A stretch of DNA of 64,000 nucleotides from an uncultured Pelagibacteraceae bacterium (GCA_902623395.1 CACNTN010000004.1:50313-114312); one strand, 5' to 3'; positions 36,752 to 47,126 are shown, numbered from the stretch's first letter. The notes: a model not told the origin generated them from the letters alone. Made by a program: numbers and translations.

Positions 36752-36791
36752 TAAACAACTAAGGCTACTTCCCTCGAATTAGCTTTTTAAA

Positions 36792-36823
36792 TAGTCGCCC
36801 TAAGTTTATAGTTAGGGCGGCTA
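36792..36823 (+). promoter_or_regulatory. Intercistronic hairpin between the two mini membrane protein genes
   Basis: A 12-bp stem with a core of GTCGCCCTAA (36794-36803) and TTAGGGCGGC (36812-36821), extended by two A/T pairs, encloses an 8-nt loop. It is GC-rich for this genome. It is followed by A residues rather than a T-run, so it is not a plus-strand intrinsic terminator. It may protect the upstream message or tune the ratio of the two proteins, as intercistronic hairpins do in some membrane-protein operons. Confidence 0.6.
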
Positions 36824-36839
36824 AAAAAAGGAAAAAATT

Positions 36840-37076
36840 ATGCTAAATTGGGTTTCAACACTAACAAAATATTTAAATAAATTTTTAGAATTAGGAATAT
36901 TGTTATTAGCAGTTTCAGTAATTGCAGAGATTATTTTTGGACCAAATGTAGCTTTTTTTGGTTCTCAAGTAACAAAAAATTTAATTAATTTACTTAATGC
37001 ACTAGGTGAACAAGGAATAGCAGCTTTAATAATAGTCTTTGCTGTAATTTTTGCTTATAGGAAAATATTAAAATAA
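36840..37076 (+). CDS. Small two-helix membrane protein B, 78 aa (paralog of the 71-aa protein)
   Basis: Starts MLNWVSTLTKYLNKFLEL. It has the same plan as the 71-aa protein: a first helix (about 18-32), a loop with FGPNVAFFGSQVTKN, a conserved ALGEQGIAALI, and a second helix ending in a basic tail (YRKILK). Only partial identity to its neighbour suggests an old duplication with both copies kept, perhaps as unequal partners of a hetero-oligomer. It is preceded by an AAGG ribosome-binding site and followed by an intrinsic terminator at 37149. Confidence 0.78.
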   Translation: MLNWVSTLTKYLNKFLELGILLLAVSVIAEIIFGPNVAFFGSQVTKNLINLLNALGEQGIAALIIVFAVIFAYRKILK

Positions 37077-37148
37077 AACTTATTTTAATATCCACATACA
37101 ACTAAAAAGAGTCTTAATTAATTTTTAAGAATCGCTTAAATATACTTA

Positions 37149-37182
37149 GGGCAGTGGAGGGAGACTGAAGCTGCCTTTTTTA
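37149..37182 (+). terminator. Rho-independent terminator after the mini membrane protein pair
   Basis: GGCAG (37150-37154) pairs with CTGCC (37171-37175), followed by TTTTTT ending at 37181. The stem is short, with a 16-nt loop that may fold further (CAGT with ACTG as an alternative). It lies tail to tail with the NlpC/P60 gene and ends the plus-strand transcript of the pair. Confidence 0.6.
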
Positions 37183-37183
37183 T

Positions 37184-37921
37184 TTATAGCCTTTTAATTC
37201 CTATCACCTTTAGTTTTGCAGTTCGGGCTATTAAATCTATGGTTTGATTTATTTCCATTATCACTGTTTTCTTCATAGGACCATAAGCATGAATTAGTTT
37301 TTGCTTTGAAAGAGCCACTGCTACATGGCCATTCCAATAAATAATATCATTTTTTTTTATATTTTTTAATTTTATGTTTTTTTTGAAATATTTGACTTGA
37401 TCCTTGGCATCTCTTGGGCAAAATTTATTATTAAAATTTAAAAATACTTGCACAAGCGCTGAACAGTCAATTCCTTTAAAAGATTTGCCACCCCATTTAT
37501 ACTTAACATCTTTAAATGAAGTTATCCTTTTAAAGGGATTTTTTTCTTTAAAAGAAATAGGTTTTACATCTGATTTATTAATCCACCCATTAGCAATTTT
37601 TAAAAATTTTGAATTATTTCCTATAACTCTTATTTTAGAACCGTACGTAATTTCATTCTTTTTAACTTTATTAGGAAATTTAAAAATTTTTGCTTTTAAA
37701 CAATTTACTTTATGAGTTGGTTTTAAAAAATTAGAATATTTTTTATTTTTAATGTATCCTTTATAATTATCTTCTTTAATTTTTATTTTAAGCCATTTTT
37801 TTGATTTTTTAAAAATTGAAAAACTATCTCCGTATATCATCTGAGTTATAGTTTCAGATTTAGTAGAAGGTTTTTTATAAAGATTTATTTCTGGATAGAT
37901 ATTAGTGAAATATTTAGTCAT
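37184..37921 (-). CDS. NlpC/P60 family cysteine peptidase with N-terminal SH3b domains
   Basis: A 245-aa peptidoglycan peptide hydrolase. Two bacterial SH3-like domains (about 5-65 and 70-120) precede the NlpC/P60 domain with nucleophile Cys153 (GIDCSALVQ), His199 (NGHVAVAL) and His211 (LIHAYGP). This is the plan of gamma-D-glutamyl-diamino-acid endopeptidases. No signal peptide is evident, so it may act in the cytoplasm on recovered peptides. The gene overlaps the AmpG-like permease by 8 bp, which supports a role in muropeptide recycling. Confidence 0.9.
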   Translation of the reverse strand: MTKYFTNIYPEINLYKKPSTKSETITQMIYGDSFSIFKKSKKWLKIKIKEDNYKGYIKNKKYSNFLKPTHKVNCLKAKIFKFPNKVKKNEITYGSKIRVIGNNSKFLKIANGWINKSDVKPISFKEKNPFKRITSFKDVKYKWGGKSFKGIDCSALVQVFLNFNNKFCPRDAKDQVKYFKKNIKLKNIKKNDIIYWNGHVAVALSKQKLIHAYGPMKKTVIMEINQTIDLIARTAKLKVIGIKRL

Positions 37922-39287
37922 TCAACTTTAGTTTATCTTTAATTATGTAAAGAAAGATAAGAGATGGTATTACCATTACGGCAGTAAGTATAAAAAATAT
38001 ACCCCAATCTCCATTTAGCCAATCAACTAAAGCTCCTGATGAAGCTGCTAATGTAGTTCTCCCAGCTGTTCCAATTGATGAAAGAAGTGCGTACTGAGTA
38101 GCAGTGTAGGTCCTGTCAACTAACATAGAAATAAATGCAACAAATGCTACAGTAGCAAAGGCTGCTGCCATATCATCAAATATAACAGCTAATGCAAATA
38201 ATAATTCTGATTTTCCTGACCAAGCTAATAGAGAAAATAAAAGATTGGTGGAGGCCATTAATATACCAGATACAAACATTGCTTTAATTACCCCGGAGCG
38301 AATTGCAAACAAACCTCCCAATAAAGTAAAAATTACTGTTGTTATCCATCCCAATCCTTTTGAGTAAAGAGCTATATCAGATTTAGTAAATCCAATTTCT
38401 TTGTAAAATATTACCGACATTCTTCCTAAAAAAGCCTCTCCTATTTTAAAAAGAAAAACAAATCCTAAAATTCCTAAAGCGATTTTGAAACCATTTTTTT
38501 TAAAAAAACTCATCACAGGACCAATTATTGTCCCAGTCAACCAAGCAAGAGTTTTTGCAATTAAATTTGAAGAACCAAGCTTATCTTGTATCATTTTGTC
38601 AGTCTGTTTCTGTTTTTCAGCTCTATCAATAGGCTGGGGTTCTTTTATAAATAGAAGACCAATATTGCAGGCTATAATTATTATACCCAAGATTAAAAAA
38701 GTGATTTGCCAATAGTTTTCAAAACCTGCATTTTCAAAAAATTCTGCTGCATTAAGAGCAACAACTCCACCCAGTTTATAACCTGTCCACCATCCAACAA
38801 CAGCCATCGCAGCACCAGCTTGCATTGATCTGCCCTCATGTTCACCAATCTGTTCTATTCTTAATGCATCAACAGTAATATCTTGAGTAGCTGAAGCGAT
38901 GGCAATAATAAGTCCTACAGTTATCACTAGCGCTAAATTTGTAGTTGGATTAATCAAGCTCCAACAAACAAGACAAAGTATTATCAACGTTTGCATAGTA
39001 ATAATCCAACCTCGTCTATGTCCGACTTTAGCTGTAAGCCATGGAATTCTTATTCTGTCGATAATTGGAGCCCATAAGTAATTAAAAGCGTAAACAGCAA
39101 AAATTAGTCCAGCCCATCCAATAGTACTTCTACTTAGTCCATCTTCTTTTAACCAAAGACTTAAGCTGCTTCCAATTATAACCCAAGGAAAACCACTAAT
39201 GGCGCCAAGTAATAATATTTTGATCATTCTACGATCAAAATAAACAGAAAAAGTTTCTGCAAAAGTTTGTTTTTTATAAATTTCCAT
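37914..39287 (-). CDS. ampG: AmpG-like muropeptide permease (MFS)
   Basis: A 457-aa major facilitator protein with about 12-14 helices. The N-terminal region (SLSLWLKEDGLSRSTIGWAG, then LWAPIIDR) and the QDITVDALRIE segment are typical of AmpG, which imports anhydromuropeptides released during wall turnover. It sits between trkH (3-bp gap) and the NlpC/P60 gene (8-bp overlap) in a minus-strand operon. Substrate by family and context. Confidence 0.88.
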   Translation of the reverse strand: MEIYKKQTFAETFSVYFDRRMIKILLLGAISGFPWVIIGSSLSLWLKEDGLSRSTIGWAGLIFAVYAFNYLWAPIIDRIRIPWLTAKVGHRRGWIITMQTLIILCLVCWSLINPTTNLALVITVGLIIAIASATQDITVDALRIEQIGEHEGRSMQAGAAMAVVGWWTGYKLGGVVALNAAEFFENAGFENYWQITFLILGIIIIACNIGLLFIKEPQPIDRAEKQKQTDKMIQDKLGSSNLIAKTLAWLTGTIIGPVMSFFKKNGFKIALGILGFVFLFKIGEAFLGRMSVIFYKEIGFTKSDIALYSKGLGWITTVIFTLLGGLFAIRSGVIKAMFVSGILMASTNLLFSLLAWSGKSELLFALAVIFDDMAAAFATVAFVAFISMLVDRTYTATQYALLSSIGTAGRTTLAASSGALVDWLNGDWGIFFILTAVMVIPSLIFLYIIKDKLKLND

Positions 39288-39290
39288 AAA

Positions 39291-40739
39291 CTAGTTTCTC
39301 CAAAAAGATGGAAAGAAAAGAACTAAAACTGCAAACAGCTCTAATCTTCCTAGCAACATCCCAGTTGCTAAAATCCATTTAGATAAATCTGGTAAACTTT
39401 TGTAATTTCCATCCGGTCCAATTATGTCACCTAATCCAGGCCCCACATTTGAAATTGAACTAGCTGCACCAGAAATTGAAGTTACAAAATCCAACCCACT
39501 TATCGAAAGGAGCATAGCAATGATCAAAAATATAAACAAGAAAGAAAAAATGAAAATAATTACTGATCTTATAAAATCATCTGAAATTTTATGATTATTG
39601 TACTTAATTATTATTACACTATTAGGATAAATTAATTTCTTAACTTGATTTTTTAGAAAAATTAAAAGCATTTGTAATCTAAAAATCTTAATTCCACATG
39701 CTGTTGATCCTGCACAACCACCTATAAACATTAAAAACAAGAAGAAAACCAAAGAAAACTTTCCCCATAAACCAAAATCATCGGTTACATATCCCGTACC
39801 CGATAAAATGGAAATTACATTAAAAGATGAAATTCTGATTTTATCAAATAGATTGCTCTCATAATCAATGAAAAGCAAATAAAAAAACATTACTGCTACT
39901 GATATAGCTAATAAATAAATTAGACCTTTAATTTGAACATCTTGAAAGAAAATTTTTCTATTTCCTTGAGAAAATTTTAAATAAGAAATGAAGGGTATAC
40001 TTCCCAAGATAATAAATATACTTGCTATAATTTCTATATTAGAATTTTTAAAAAAACCAATCGAGTCATTATGGGTAGAGAATCCTCCAGTTGCAATTGT
40101 TGTCATTGCGTGACAGAGGCTGTCAAAAACTGTCATACCAAATGCCCAATAAAAAAATCCACATAAAAATGTAAGAATTACGTAAGTTGAAATTATAATA
40201 GCTGCTACCTCGATAGTTCTTGGTAAAATTTTTTCTGTACTATCAGGACCTTCCATTTTAAAAAGCTGCATTCCACCTACTTTTAATAAAGGTAAAATTG
40301 TAATAGCCATTACAACTATTCCTATTCCTCCTAGCCATTGCATTATTGCTCTCCACAATAAAATACTTTTTGGGCTATTATCTAAATCAGAAATAATGGT
40401 AGCACCAGTCGTTGTTATACCTGACATACTTTCAAAGAATGCATCACTAAAAGAAAATGTCTGATTTGATAACACAAAAGGTAAGCTTCCAAAGATTGCA
40501 ACAGTGACCCAAGCAAGTGTAGAAAATAAAAAAGTTTGTCTTAAGTTAAGTTTTAAATCTTTTTCAAGATTGGCTAAAATACTTAAAATTCCAATAAATA
40601 TTGTAACAAAGGAAGATGATAAAAAACTATGACTGTTTTCTTTATATAATACTTGCATGAAATAGGGAGCCAACATTGATAGCCCTAAGACGATGAGCAG
40701 TACTCCAATTAAGAAAAAAACCGTTTTGTTACCAATCAT
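39291..40739 (-). CDS. trkH: Potassium uptake protein TrkH
   Basis: A 482-aa membrane pore of the Trk/Ktr superfamily with four P-loop repeats. GITTTGATII and SILSGTGYVTDD are two visible filter-like segments, along with AMTTIATGGFSTHND and the GPGLGDIIGP stretch. It takes up K+ together with cytoplasmic TrkA, which is not in this window. It is the first gene of the trkH-ampG-NlpC/P60 operon and is divergent from lysK with a 93-bp gap. Confidence 0.95.
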   Translation of the reverse strand: MIGNKTVFFLIGVLLIVLGLSMLAPYFMQVLYKENSHSFLSSSFVTIFIGILSILANLEKDLKLNLRQTFLFSTLAWVTVAIFGSLPFVLSNQTFSFSDAFFESMSGITTTGATIISDLDNSPKSILLWRAIMQWLGGIGIVVMAITILPLLKVGGMQLFKMEGPDSTEKILPRTIEVAAIIISTYVILTFLCGFFYWAFGMTVFDSLCHAMTTIATGGFSTHNDSIGFFKNSNIEIIASIFIILGSIPFISYLKFSQGNRKIFFQDVQIKGLIYLLAISVAVMFFYLLFIDYESNLFDKIRISSFNVISILSGTGYVTDDFGLWGKFSLVFFLFLMFIGGCAGSTACGIKIFRLQMLLIFLKNQVKKLIYPNSVIIIKYNNHKISDDFIRSVIIFIFSFLFIFLIIAMLLSISGLDFVTSISGAASSISNVGPGLGDIIGPDGNYKSLPDLSKWILATGMLLGRLELFAVLVLFFPSFWRN

Positions 40740-40832
40740 TAAAAATGAGATTATTTAAATTGTTTTAAAATTCAACTTAATATGACGTAATTATATCTGT
40801 ATTTTGCATATAAAATTTAATAAACCATTACT

Positions 40833-42402
40833 ATGCTGGATAATAACTTAATTCAATCAACTTCCTCATGGCCTTTTGTCGAAATAAGAAAGCTTTTAAG
40901 CGACAGAAAAGAAATAATTAAAAAAAAAAATAAAATTACTTTTCAAACTGGATATGGACCAAGTGGTTTACCACATATAGGAACTTTTGGTGAGGTAGCC
41001 AGGACTACTATGATGATAAATGCGTTAAATCACATAAAAAAAATTAATCATGAATTGATTACGTTTTCTGATGATATGGACGGCTTAAGAAAAGTGCCTG
41101 ACAACATCCCTAACGATAAAGTATTAAAAGATAATTTGGGAAAACCTCTTACAGATATTCCAGATCCATTTAAAAAATATAAAAGCTTTGGTCAACATAA
41201 CAACGAGATGCTGAAAAAATTTCTAACAAAATTTAATTTTAAGTTTATATTTAAAAGCTCAACAGAAAATTATAAGAAAGGTGTTTTTAACAAATCATTA
41301 TTAAGAGTTGCAGAAAAATATGAAGATGTAATGAATATTATCCTTCCAACACTGAGAGAAGAACGAAGAAAAACATATTGCCCATTTTTACCAATTTGCC
41401 CAAAAACAGGAAAAGTATTAGAAATACCTCTTTTAGAAGTAGACCAGAAAACTGGAAGAGCTATTTTTGATAATGATGGAAAAAAAATAGAAACAAGCCT
41501 TTTAGACGGTAACTGTAAATTACAATGGAAAGTTGACTGGGCAATGAGATGGTTTACTTTTGATGTTGACTTTGAAATGTATGGTAAAGATTTAACTGAA
41601 AGTGCAATCTTATCTAATAAAATTTGTAAAACTCTTGGAAAAAAACCTCCTAATGGTTTTGCTTACGAACTTTTTTTAGACGAAAAAGGAGAAAAAAATA
41701 TCTAAGTCAAAAGGCAATGGAATCTCAATTGAACAATGGCTAAGATATGCGTCGCCAGAAAGTTTATCTCTTTATATGTATCCTAATCCAAAAAGAGCCA
41801 AAAAACTTTACGCTGAAGTTGTACCTAAAACAGTAGATGAATATTTAACTAGTATTGAAAAATACCCAAGTCAAAGTAAGAAAGATCAAATTTTAAATCC
41901 AGCTTGGCATGTACACAATGGAAAACCTCCGTCTGAAAAAATTGTGATGCCATTTTCAATGTTGTTAAATTTAGTTGGATCTAGTAATGCAGAAAATAAA
42001 GAAATTCTTTGGAAGTTTATTAATAGATTTCATCAAGACATTAAACCAGAAAATCACCCAATTTTAGATGGCTTAACTGAATTTGCAATTAATTATTTCA
42101 AAGATAAAGTTGAACCGAATAAAAAATTTAAGAAACCCTCAGCTAATGAAAAGAAAGCCTTAGAAAATCTTGTTTTAAAATTATCTGAAATTAAAACCAA
42201 TTTAAAACCAGAGGAAATCCAAACTATTGTTTACTCAACTGGTAAAGAAAATGGATATGAACAAAACTTGAGAGATTGGTTTAAATTAATTTATCAAGTA
42301 GTATTTGGTGAAGAAAATGGACCTAGAATGGGATATTTTGTCAGTTTTTTTGGATTGAATGAGACAATTGAATTAATGAAAGATAAAATAAATAATAACT
42401 AA
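40833..42402 (+). pseudogene. lysK: Lysyl-tRNA synthetase, class I, split by a 1-base frameshift
   Basis: Two adjoining open frames make one class I LysRS. The first (40833-41705, 290 aa) holds the HIGH-like motif PHIGT and ends DEKGEKNI-stop. The second resumes in another frame, giving KISKSKGNG and a complete C-terminal half to 42402. Removing one base from the seven-A run at 41692-41698 joins them into 522 codons, the normal family length, with the KMSKS-like loop rebuilt exactly at the junction. No other lesion is seen. Explanations are a homopolymer sequencing error, a recent mutation, or rescue by transcriptional slippage on the A-run, known in AT-rich endosymbionts. The enzyme is essential unless another LysRS exists. 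pyrD follows with a 1-bp overlap. Confidence 0.9.
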
Positions 42403-43448
42403 TGTTTTCAATTTTAAGACCATATATATTCTCGTTAGACCCAGAAGTAGCGCATGATTTAGCCATTAAATCTTTGAAAGCTAATATTATTCCAAAAAGT
42501 TTTTTTAGCGTAGAAAATGAGGAAATGCTTGAAACAAATCTATTAGGAAAAATAATTCCAAATCCAATTGGTTTAGCAGCAGGATTTGATAAAAGTGCTG
42601 AAGTTTATAATTCTCTTTTTAAATTTGGTTTTGGTTTCATTGAGGTAGGTACAGTAACTCCAAAACAGCAATTAGGAAATCCCAAGCCAAGAATATTTAG
42701 ATTAGAAAAAGATCAAGCCTTAATCAATCGTCTGGGATTTAATAATCATGGTTCAGAGACTGTCTCAAAAAGAATATCAAATAATCATCCAGATGGTTTT
42801 CTGGGTATTAATATTGGTCCAAATAAAGATACAAAGAATAAAGAGGAGGATTATTACATTTGTTTATCAAAACTTGGAATGTATGCAGGATATTTGACAA
42901 TTAATATATCTTCCCCAAATACTGAGGGTTTAAGAAATTTTCATGATCAAGAAGAAATGAAAAAACTTTTATCTGGGATCAACAAAATCACAAAAGAAAA
43001 AAAGATTAATTGTCCAATAGCAATAAAAATCTCACCTGATATAAATGACAAAGAGATTGAAAATATCGTTAAATTAGTGAGCAGTCATCAAATACACGGA
43101 ATAATAGTTTCTAATACGACAGACAGTAATCGAGATAATCTTTCTGATGTTAAAAAACACGAAGTTGGAGGGCTGTCAGGAAAGCCACTAAAAGATATTT
43201 CAACAAATTTAATAAAAAAATTTTATAAAGAAACTAAAGGAAAAATTAAAATAATAGGTGTAGGTGGGATAGATTCTGGAAAAAGCGCTTTTGAAAAAAT
43301 AACAGCTGGAGCTGATGCTGTTCAATTATATACAGGTATGGTTTACAAAGGTCCTGGCATTGTGAAAAAAATTAAAAAAGACCTAATATCAATATTAAAA
43401 AAAGAAAATCTTAAAAATGTAAGTGAAGCGGTTGGAATTAACGCTTGA
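42402..43448 (+). CDS. pyrD: Dihydroorotate dehydrogenase (quinone), class 2
   Basis: Oxidises dihydroorotate to orotate in pyrimidine synthesis, passing electrons to quinone. The 348-aa protein has the N-terminal helical extension of class 2 enzymes (FSLDPEVAHDLAIKSLK). FMN and substrate segments include NPIGLAAGFDKSAEV, GFGFIEVGTVTPKQQ, NRLGFNNHG, NISSPNTEGLR and GVGGIDSG. A serine is the catalytic base in class 2. It overlaps lysK by 1 bp. Confidence 0.97.
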   Translation: MFSILRPYIFSLDPEVAHDLAIKSLKANIIPKSFFSVENEEMLETNLLGKIIPNPIGLAAGFDKSAEVYNSLFKFGFGFIEVGTVTPKQQLGNPKPRIFRLEKDQALINRLGFNNHGSETVSKRISNNHPDGFLGINIGPNKDTKNKEEDYYICLSKLGMYAGYLTINISSPNTEGLRNFHDQEEMKKLLSGINKITKEKKINCPIAIKISPDINDKEIENIVKLVSSHQIHGIIVSNTTDSNRDNLSDVKKHEVGGLSGKPLKDISTNLIKKFYKETKGKIKIIGVGGIDSGKSAFEKITAGADAVQLYTGMVYKGPGIVKKIKKDLISILKKENLKNVSEAVGINA

Positions 43449-43489
43449 CCATACTTGATACAAGAATTATATAACACCAGGAAAAAATT

Positions 43490-43768
43490 ATGACTAAAAG
43501 ATGTGAATTAACAGGGATATCACCTTTAAAAGGTCACAACGTTAGCCACGCTAAAAATAAAACTAAAAGAAGATTTTTACCAAATCTAAAAAAAGTTACT
43601 TTTAGAAGCGATATCTTAAAGAAAGATATTAAATTGAATGTAGCCAACGCAGCGTTAAGAACTGTTGATTTTAAAGGCGGTCTGGATAAGTTTTTAATAT
43701 CTGCAAAAAAAGCAAAACTGTCGAAAAAAGTAAAAAAACTTAAGGCATCTATTTCAGCGAAATCATAA
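43490..43768 (+). CDS. rpmB: 50S ribosomal protein L28
   Basis: A 92-aa ribosomal protein, starting MTKRCELTGISPLKGHNVSHAKNKT with the conserved RRFLPNLK. Length and motifs fit the alphaproteobacterial form. It lies 41 bp downstream of pyrD and 7 bp upstream of the queuosine-precursor transporter, in a plus-strand group. Confidence 0.97.
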   Translation: MTKRCELTGISPLKGHNVSHAKNKTKRRFLPNLKKVTFRSDILKKDIKLNVANAALRTVDFKGGLDKFLISAKKAKLSKKVKKLKASISAKS

Positions 43769-43775
43769 TTCAAAA

Positions 43776-44354
43776 ATGAATTTATTTTATAAACTCTCTA
43801 TTTTAATGGGTTTAATTGTAGTTTTATCTAACTACTTAGTACAATTTCCTATTCAATATTTCGGATTAAAAGAAGTTTTAACTTATGGAGCTTTTAGCTA
43901 CCCAATAACATTTTTAATTACAGATTTAGCTAATAGAGCCTATGGAAAAACAGTAGCAAGAAAAATTGTATATTTTGGCTTTTCGATTGGAATATTTTTA
44001 ACATTATTTGTATCAACAAATTTTTCAGATGTTATTTCAATAAGAATTGCAATTGGTTCGGGTTTCGCATTTTTTATTGCTCAAAACTTAGATGTTCTAA
44101 TATTTGATTTTTTAAGAAAAAAAATATGGTATGTCGCGCCTCTTGTATCTTCAGTAATAGGATCTGTGACCGACACTTTTCTATTTTTTTCAATCGCCTT
44201 TTATGCAACAGGTATACCCTGGTTAACATTAGCTTTTGGTGATTTAGCGGTTAAATTATTTATAGCTTTAGTAATGTTAATTCCATTTAGAATATTTATT
44301 AATAGAATTGGAGATTTTTCAAAAAACACGATTACAGAAGCAAAAAATCAGTGA
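43776..44354 (+). CDS. yhhQ: Queuosine precursor transporter (YhhQ/VUT family)
   Basis: A 192-aa membrane protein with six helices. The early [24 protein letters not shown] is the family signature, and the later [19 protein letters not shown] fits as well. It imports a 7-deazaguanine queuosine precursor (preQ0 or preQ1) for tRNA modification. The gene overlaps the convergent cobT by 7 bp. Confidence 0.9.
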   Translation: MNLFYKLSILMGLIVVLSNYLVQFPIQYFGLKEVLTYGAFSYPITFLITDLANRAYGKTVARKIVYFGFSIGIFLTLFVSTNFSDVISIRIAIGSGFAFFIAQNLDVLIFDFLRKKIWYVAPLVSSVIGSVTDTFLFFSIAFYATGIPWLTLAFGDLAVKLFIALVMLIPFRIFINRIGDFSKNTITEAKNQ

Positions 44355-46147
44355 ATTGTTTTTTTATTCTTTTCTACAAATAAATCAGTTAATTGATTAA
44401 TCATGACATCCCCTAAATCTTGAACATCCGTAATTTTAACAGCTTGATTATAATATCTTGTAACATCATGACCAATTCCAATTGCAAGCAACTCAATGTT
44501 TGACTTATTTTCAATCCACTTAACTGTCTTTTTTAGATTAGACTCTAAATAATCACTGGTGTTTGTAGAAAGAGTAGAGTCATCAACTGGAGCCCCATCA
44601 GAAATAACCATTAAGATTTTTCTTTCTTCTTTTCTTCTGTTCATTTTGTTGTAAGCCCATTTTAGTGCTTCACCATCTATATTTTCTTTTAACAAACCCT
44701 CTTTAAGCATTAGACCCATATTATTTTTGGCTTGTCTCCAAGGTGTGTCAGCAGATTTATAAATAATATGTCTAAGATCATTTAATCTACCTGGAAAAGT
44801 TGGCTTTTCATTCTTCATCCATTTTTCTCTAGAAGATCCTCCCTTCCAGTGTTTTGTAGTGAAACCAAGTATTTCAACTTTAACGGCACATCTTTCCAAC
44901 GTTCTTGAGAGAATATCAGCACAAATTGCTGCAACGGAAATAGGTTTTCCTCTCATAGAACCTGAATTGTCAATTAATATACTTACTAAAGTATCTTTAA
45001 ATTCAATATCTTTCTCTTTTTTAAAAGAAAGAGAATTAAACGGATCCATAATTATCCTTGGTAATTTTGATGTATCTAACAATCCTTCCTCTAAGTCAAA
45101 ATTCCATGATCTATTCTGTTTTGCTAAAAGTTTTCTTTGTAATTTATTTGCTAGTTTAGAAATAAAGTTTTTCAATTGTAATAATTGTTGATCTAAATTC
45201 TTTCTGAGTCTCGTTAATTCTTCAGCACTCTCTAACTCCTCTGCTTTTATTATTTCATCAAACTCCTCAGTGTAGGTTTTATAATTTAGGTCTCCAAAGG
45301 TACTTTTGCCCTTCTTTCTTAAATCTGGCTGAGAACTATCCTCTATTTCTACTTCTTCTTCAGCCTTATCCGACTCTTTTGCCTCACTTTCAAGGTCTGG
45401 CATTCCAGAGTCTATTGACATCTCTTCTTGCTTATCTTCTTTTTCTTTTGCCTGTTTTTCTTGGTTATCTGGTTTGTTTTGCTTATCATCGTTATTTTGA
45501 TTATCATCCTTTTTCTCTTCTTCATCTAAATTTTCGTCAAGATTCATGTCTGCGATAAGCTCAGAAATTAAAGAATTAAATTTTTCTTGATCTAAAGTAA
45601 AATCATTTAGTTGATTAATCTTGTCTTTGAACTTCTCATTCAGGTCTCGTTTGTAAGATTTTAACTTTTTATCAATTTCACTATTATTTTTAAAATCAAG
45701 AAATTTTGTTCTCAAGTAATTTTCAAAAGATTCGACAATTTTATCTTCGCTACTTTTTAAATCTAAGCCAGATACTCTTTCTTGATAGAAGGTTTCAATA
45801 TTATTTTTCACTCCTTTGAAATAAGTAGTTCCAATTTTTTCACATCTTATTTTTTCTGAAATTCTATATAATTGTTTAGATATATTTCCTTCTGGTTCAT
45901 ATTGTTTAAATGTTTTTGAATTTGAAAATCTATGCCTAAGAGATTTAGAATCTGCTATTGCTCTTATTTGATTGTAGTTTAGTTTATTATTAATTGGACT
46001 TAATTCTGGAAGTCTTATGGAGTTTTTTCCAGGTTTTGCAATGTCATTTCCAAACGATACTTCAATTTTTTCGGAATTTGATAATGACCTAACTGTTGAG
46101 CTTATTGCGGTTTTAAAATCAGCTATTTTCTCTTTTTTATTTTCCAC
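44348..46147 (-). CDS. cobT: CobT-like cobaltochelatase subunit (VWA domain)
   Basis: A protein of about 599 aa with an N-terminal domain, a long acidic Glu/Asp/Lys stretch (about 210-275) and a C-terminal von Willebrand A domain with the MIDAS motif [10 protein letters not shown]. Paired with CobS it forms the AAA+/VWA module that drives cobalt insertion by CobN in aerobic B12 synthesis. The start is placed at GTG 46147, one base after the cobS stop; a longer TTG start at 46192 would overlap cobS by 44 bp. No cobN or other B12 genes are visible, so the pair may serve another chelatase or remodelling role. Confidence 0.88.
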   Translation of the reverse strand: MENKKEKIADFKTAISSTVRSLSNSEKIEVSFGNDIAKPGKNSIRLPELSPINNKLNYNQIRAIADSKSLRHRFSNSKTFKQYEPEGNISKQLYRISEKIRCEKIGTTYFKGVKNNIETFYQERVSGLDLKSSEDKIVESFENYLRTKFLDFKNNSEIDKKLKSYKRDLNEKFKDKINQLNDFTLDQEKFNSLISELIADMNLDENLDEEEKKDDNQNNDDKQNKPDNQEKQAKEKEDKQEEMSIDSGMPDLESEAKESDKAEEEVEIEDSSQPDLRKKGKSTFGDLNYKTYTEEFDEIIKAEELESAEELTRLRKNLDQQLLQLKNFISKLANKLQRKLLAKQNRSWNFDLEEGLLDTSKLPRIIMDPFNSLSFKKEKDIEFKDTLVSILIDNSGSMRGKPISVAAICADILSRTLERCAVKVEILGFTTKHWKGGSSREKWMKNEKPTFPGRLNDLRHIIYKSADTPWRQAKNNMGLMLKEGLLKENIDGEALKWAYNKMNRRKEERKILMVISDGAPVDDSTLSTNTSDYLESNLKKTVKWIENKSNIELLAIGIGHDVTRYYNQAVKITDVQDLGDVMINQLTDLFVEKNKKTIH

Positions 46148-46148
46148 T

Positions 46149-47126
46149 TTATAAAGTGATATTAATAGATGATTCGGGCAGGTCTTCCCCAAAACATCTT
46201 TGGTAGTATTCAGAAATGATTTTTTTTTCTAGTTCATCACATTTGTTTAAGAAGGTAATTCTAAAAGCGTATCCTTGGTCTTTGAATATGCTTGTATTTT
46301 CAGCCCAATGTAAAACTGTACGAGGGCTCATAACTGTTGAGATGTCTCCATTAACAAAACCTTTTCTTGTTAGATCAGCAACTTTTACCATATTTGATAA
46401 TAGTTCCTTTCCCTCTTTGTTATTATAGTCTTTATTTTTTGCTAAAATTATTTCTAATTCTTTTTCAAATGGCAAATAATTTAAAGTTGAAACAATATTC
46501 CATCTATCCATCTGACCTTGGTTAATTTGTTGCGTGCCATGGTATAAACCAGTTGTATCACCTAATCCAACAGTGTTTGTTGTGGCAAATATTCTAAATA
46601 AATCGTGTTGTTGCAAAACTTTATTTTTATCCAACAACGTAAAATTTCCCTCACTTTCCAAAACTCTTTGAATCACAAACATTACGTCGGGTCTTCCGGC
46701 ATCATACTCATCAAAAACTAGTGCAACTGGGTTTTGAATTGACCATGGTAAAATTCCCTCTTTAAATTCTGTAATTTGTTTACCATCTTTTAATACAATT
46801 GCATCCTTACCAATTAAATCTATTCTACTAATATGACTATCTAAGTTAACACGAACACATGGCCAATTAAGTCTTGCAGCAACTTGTTCGATGTGGGTAG
46901 ACTTGCCAGTTCCATGGTATCCTTGAATAAGCACTCTTTTATTAAAAGAGAAACCAGCTAAGATTGCTAAAGTTGTATCTTTATCAAATTTATAGTCGGG
47001 ATCCAATTTAGGAACATACTCATTTTTTTTTGAGAACGCACCAACTTCCATATCACTTTCAAATCCAAAAGTTTGCTTTACTGAAAGTTTAATGTCAGTT
47101 TTTTGCAAAAGTTGTTCTGTACTCAT
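46149..47126 (-). CDS. cobS: CobS-like cobaltochelatase ATPase subunit (AAA+, MoxR-like)
   Basis: A 325-aa AAA+ ATPase with Walker [10 protein letters not shown] (69-77), Walker [10 protein letters not shown] near 135-143, and a sensor region with [11 protein letters not shown]. CobS hexamers work with CobT to power metal insertion into the corrin ring. It is coupled on both sides: its start overlaps the J-domain gene (ATGA) and its stop lies 1 nt from the cobT GTG. The dnaJ-cobS-cobT order is common in alphaproteobacteria, including ones without full B12 synthesis. Confidence 0.9.
   Translation of the reverse strand: MSTEQLLQKTDIKLSVKQTFGFESDMEVGAFSKKNEYVPKLDPDYKFDKDTTLAILAGFSFNKRVLIQGYHGTGKSTHIEQVAARLNWPCVRVNLDSHISRIDLIGKDAIVLKDGKQITEFKEGILPWSIQNPVALVFDEYDAGRPDVMFVIQRVLESEGNFTLLDKNKVLQQHDLFRIFATTNTVGLGDTTGLYHGTQQINQGQMDRWNIVSTLNYLPFEKELEIILAKNKDYNNKEGKELLSNMVKVADLTRKGFVNGDISTVMSPRTVLHWAENTSIFKDQGYAFRITFLNKCDELEKKIISEYYQRCFGEDLPESSINITL

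Noticed and set aside
36792-36823. The intercistronic hairpin as an intrinsic terminator
   Set aside because: It is followed by an A-run, not a T-run, on the plus strand. On the minus strand the T-run comes before the stem, so it fits neither direction.
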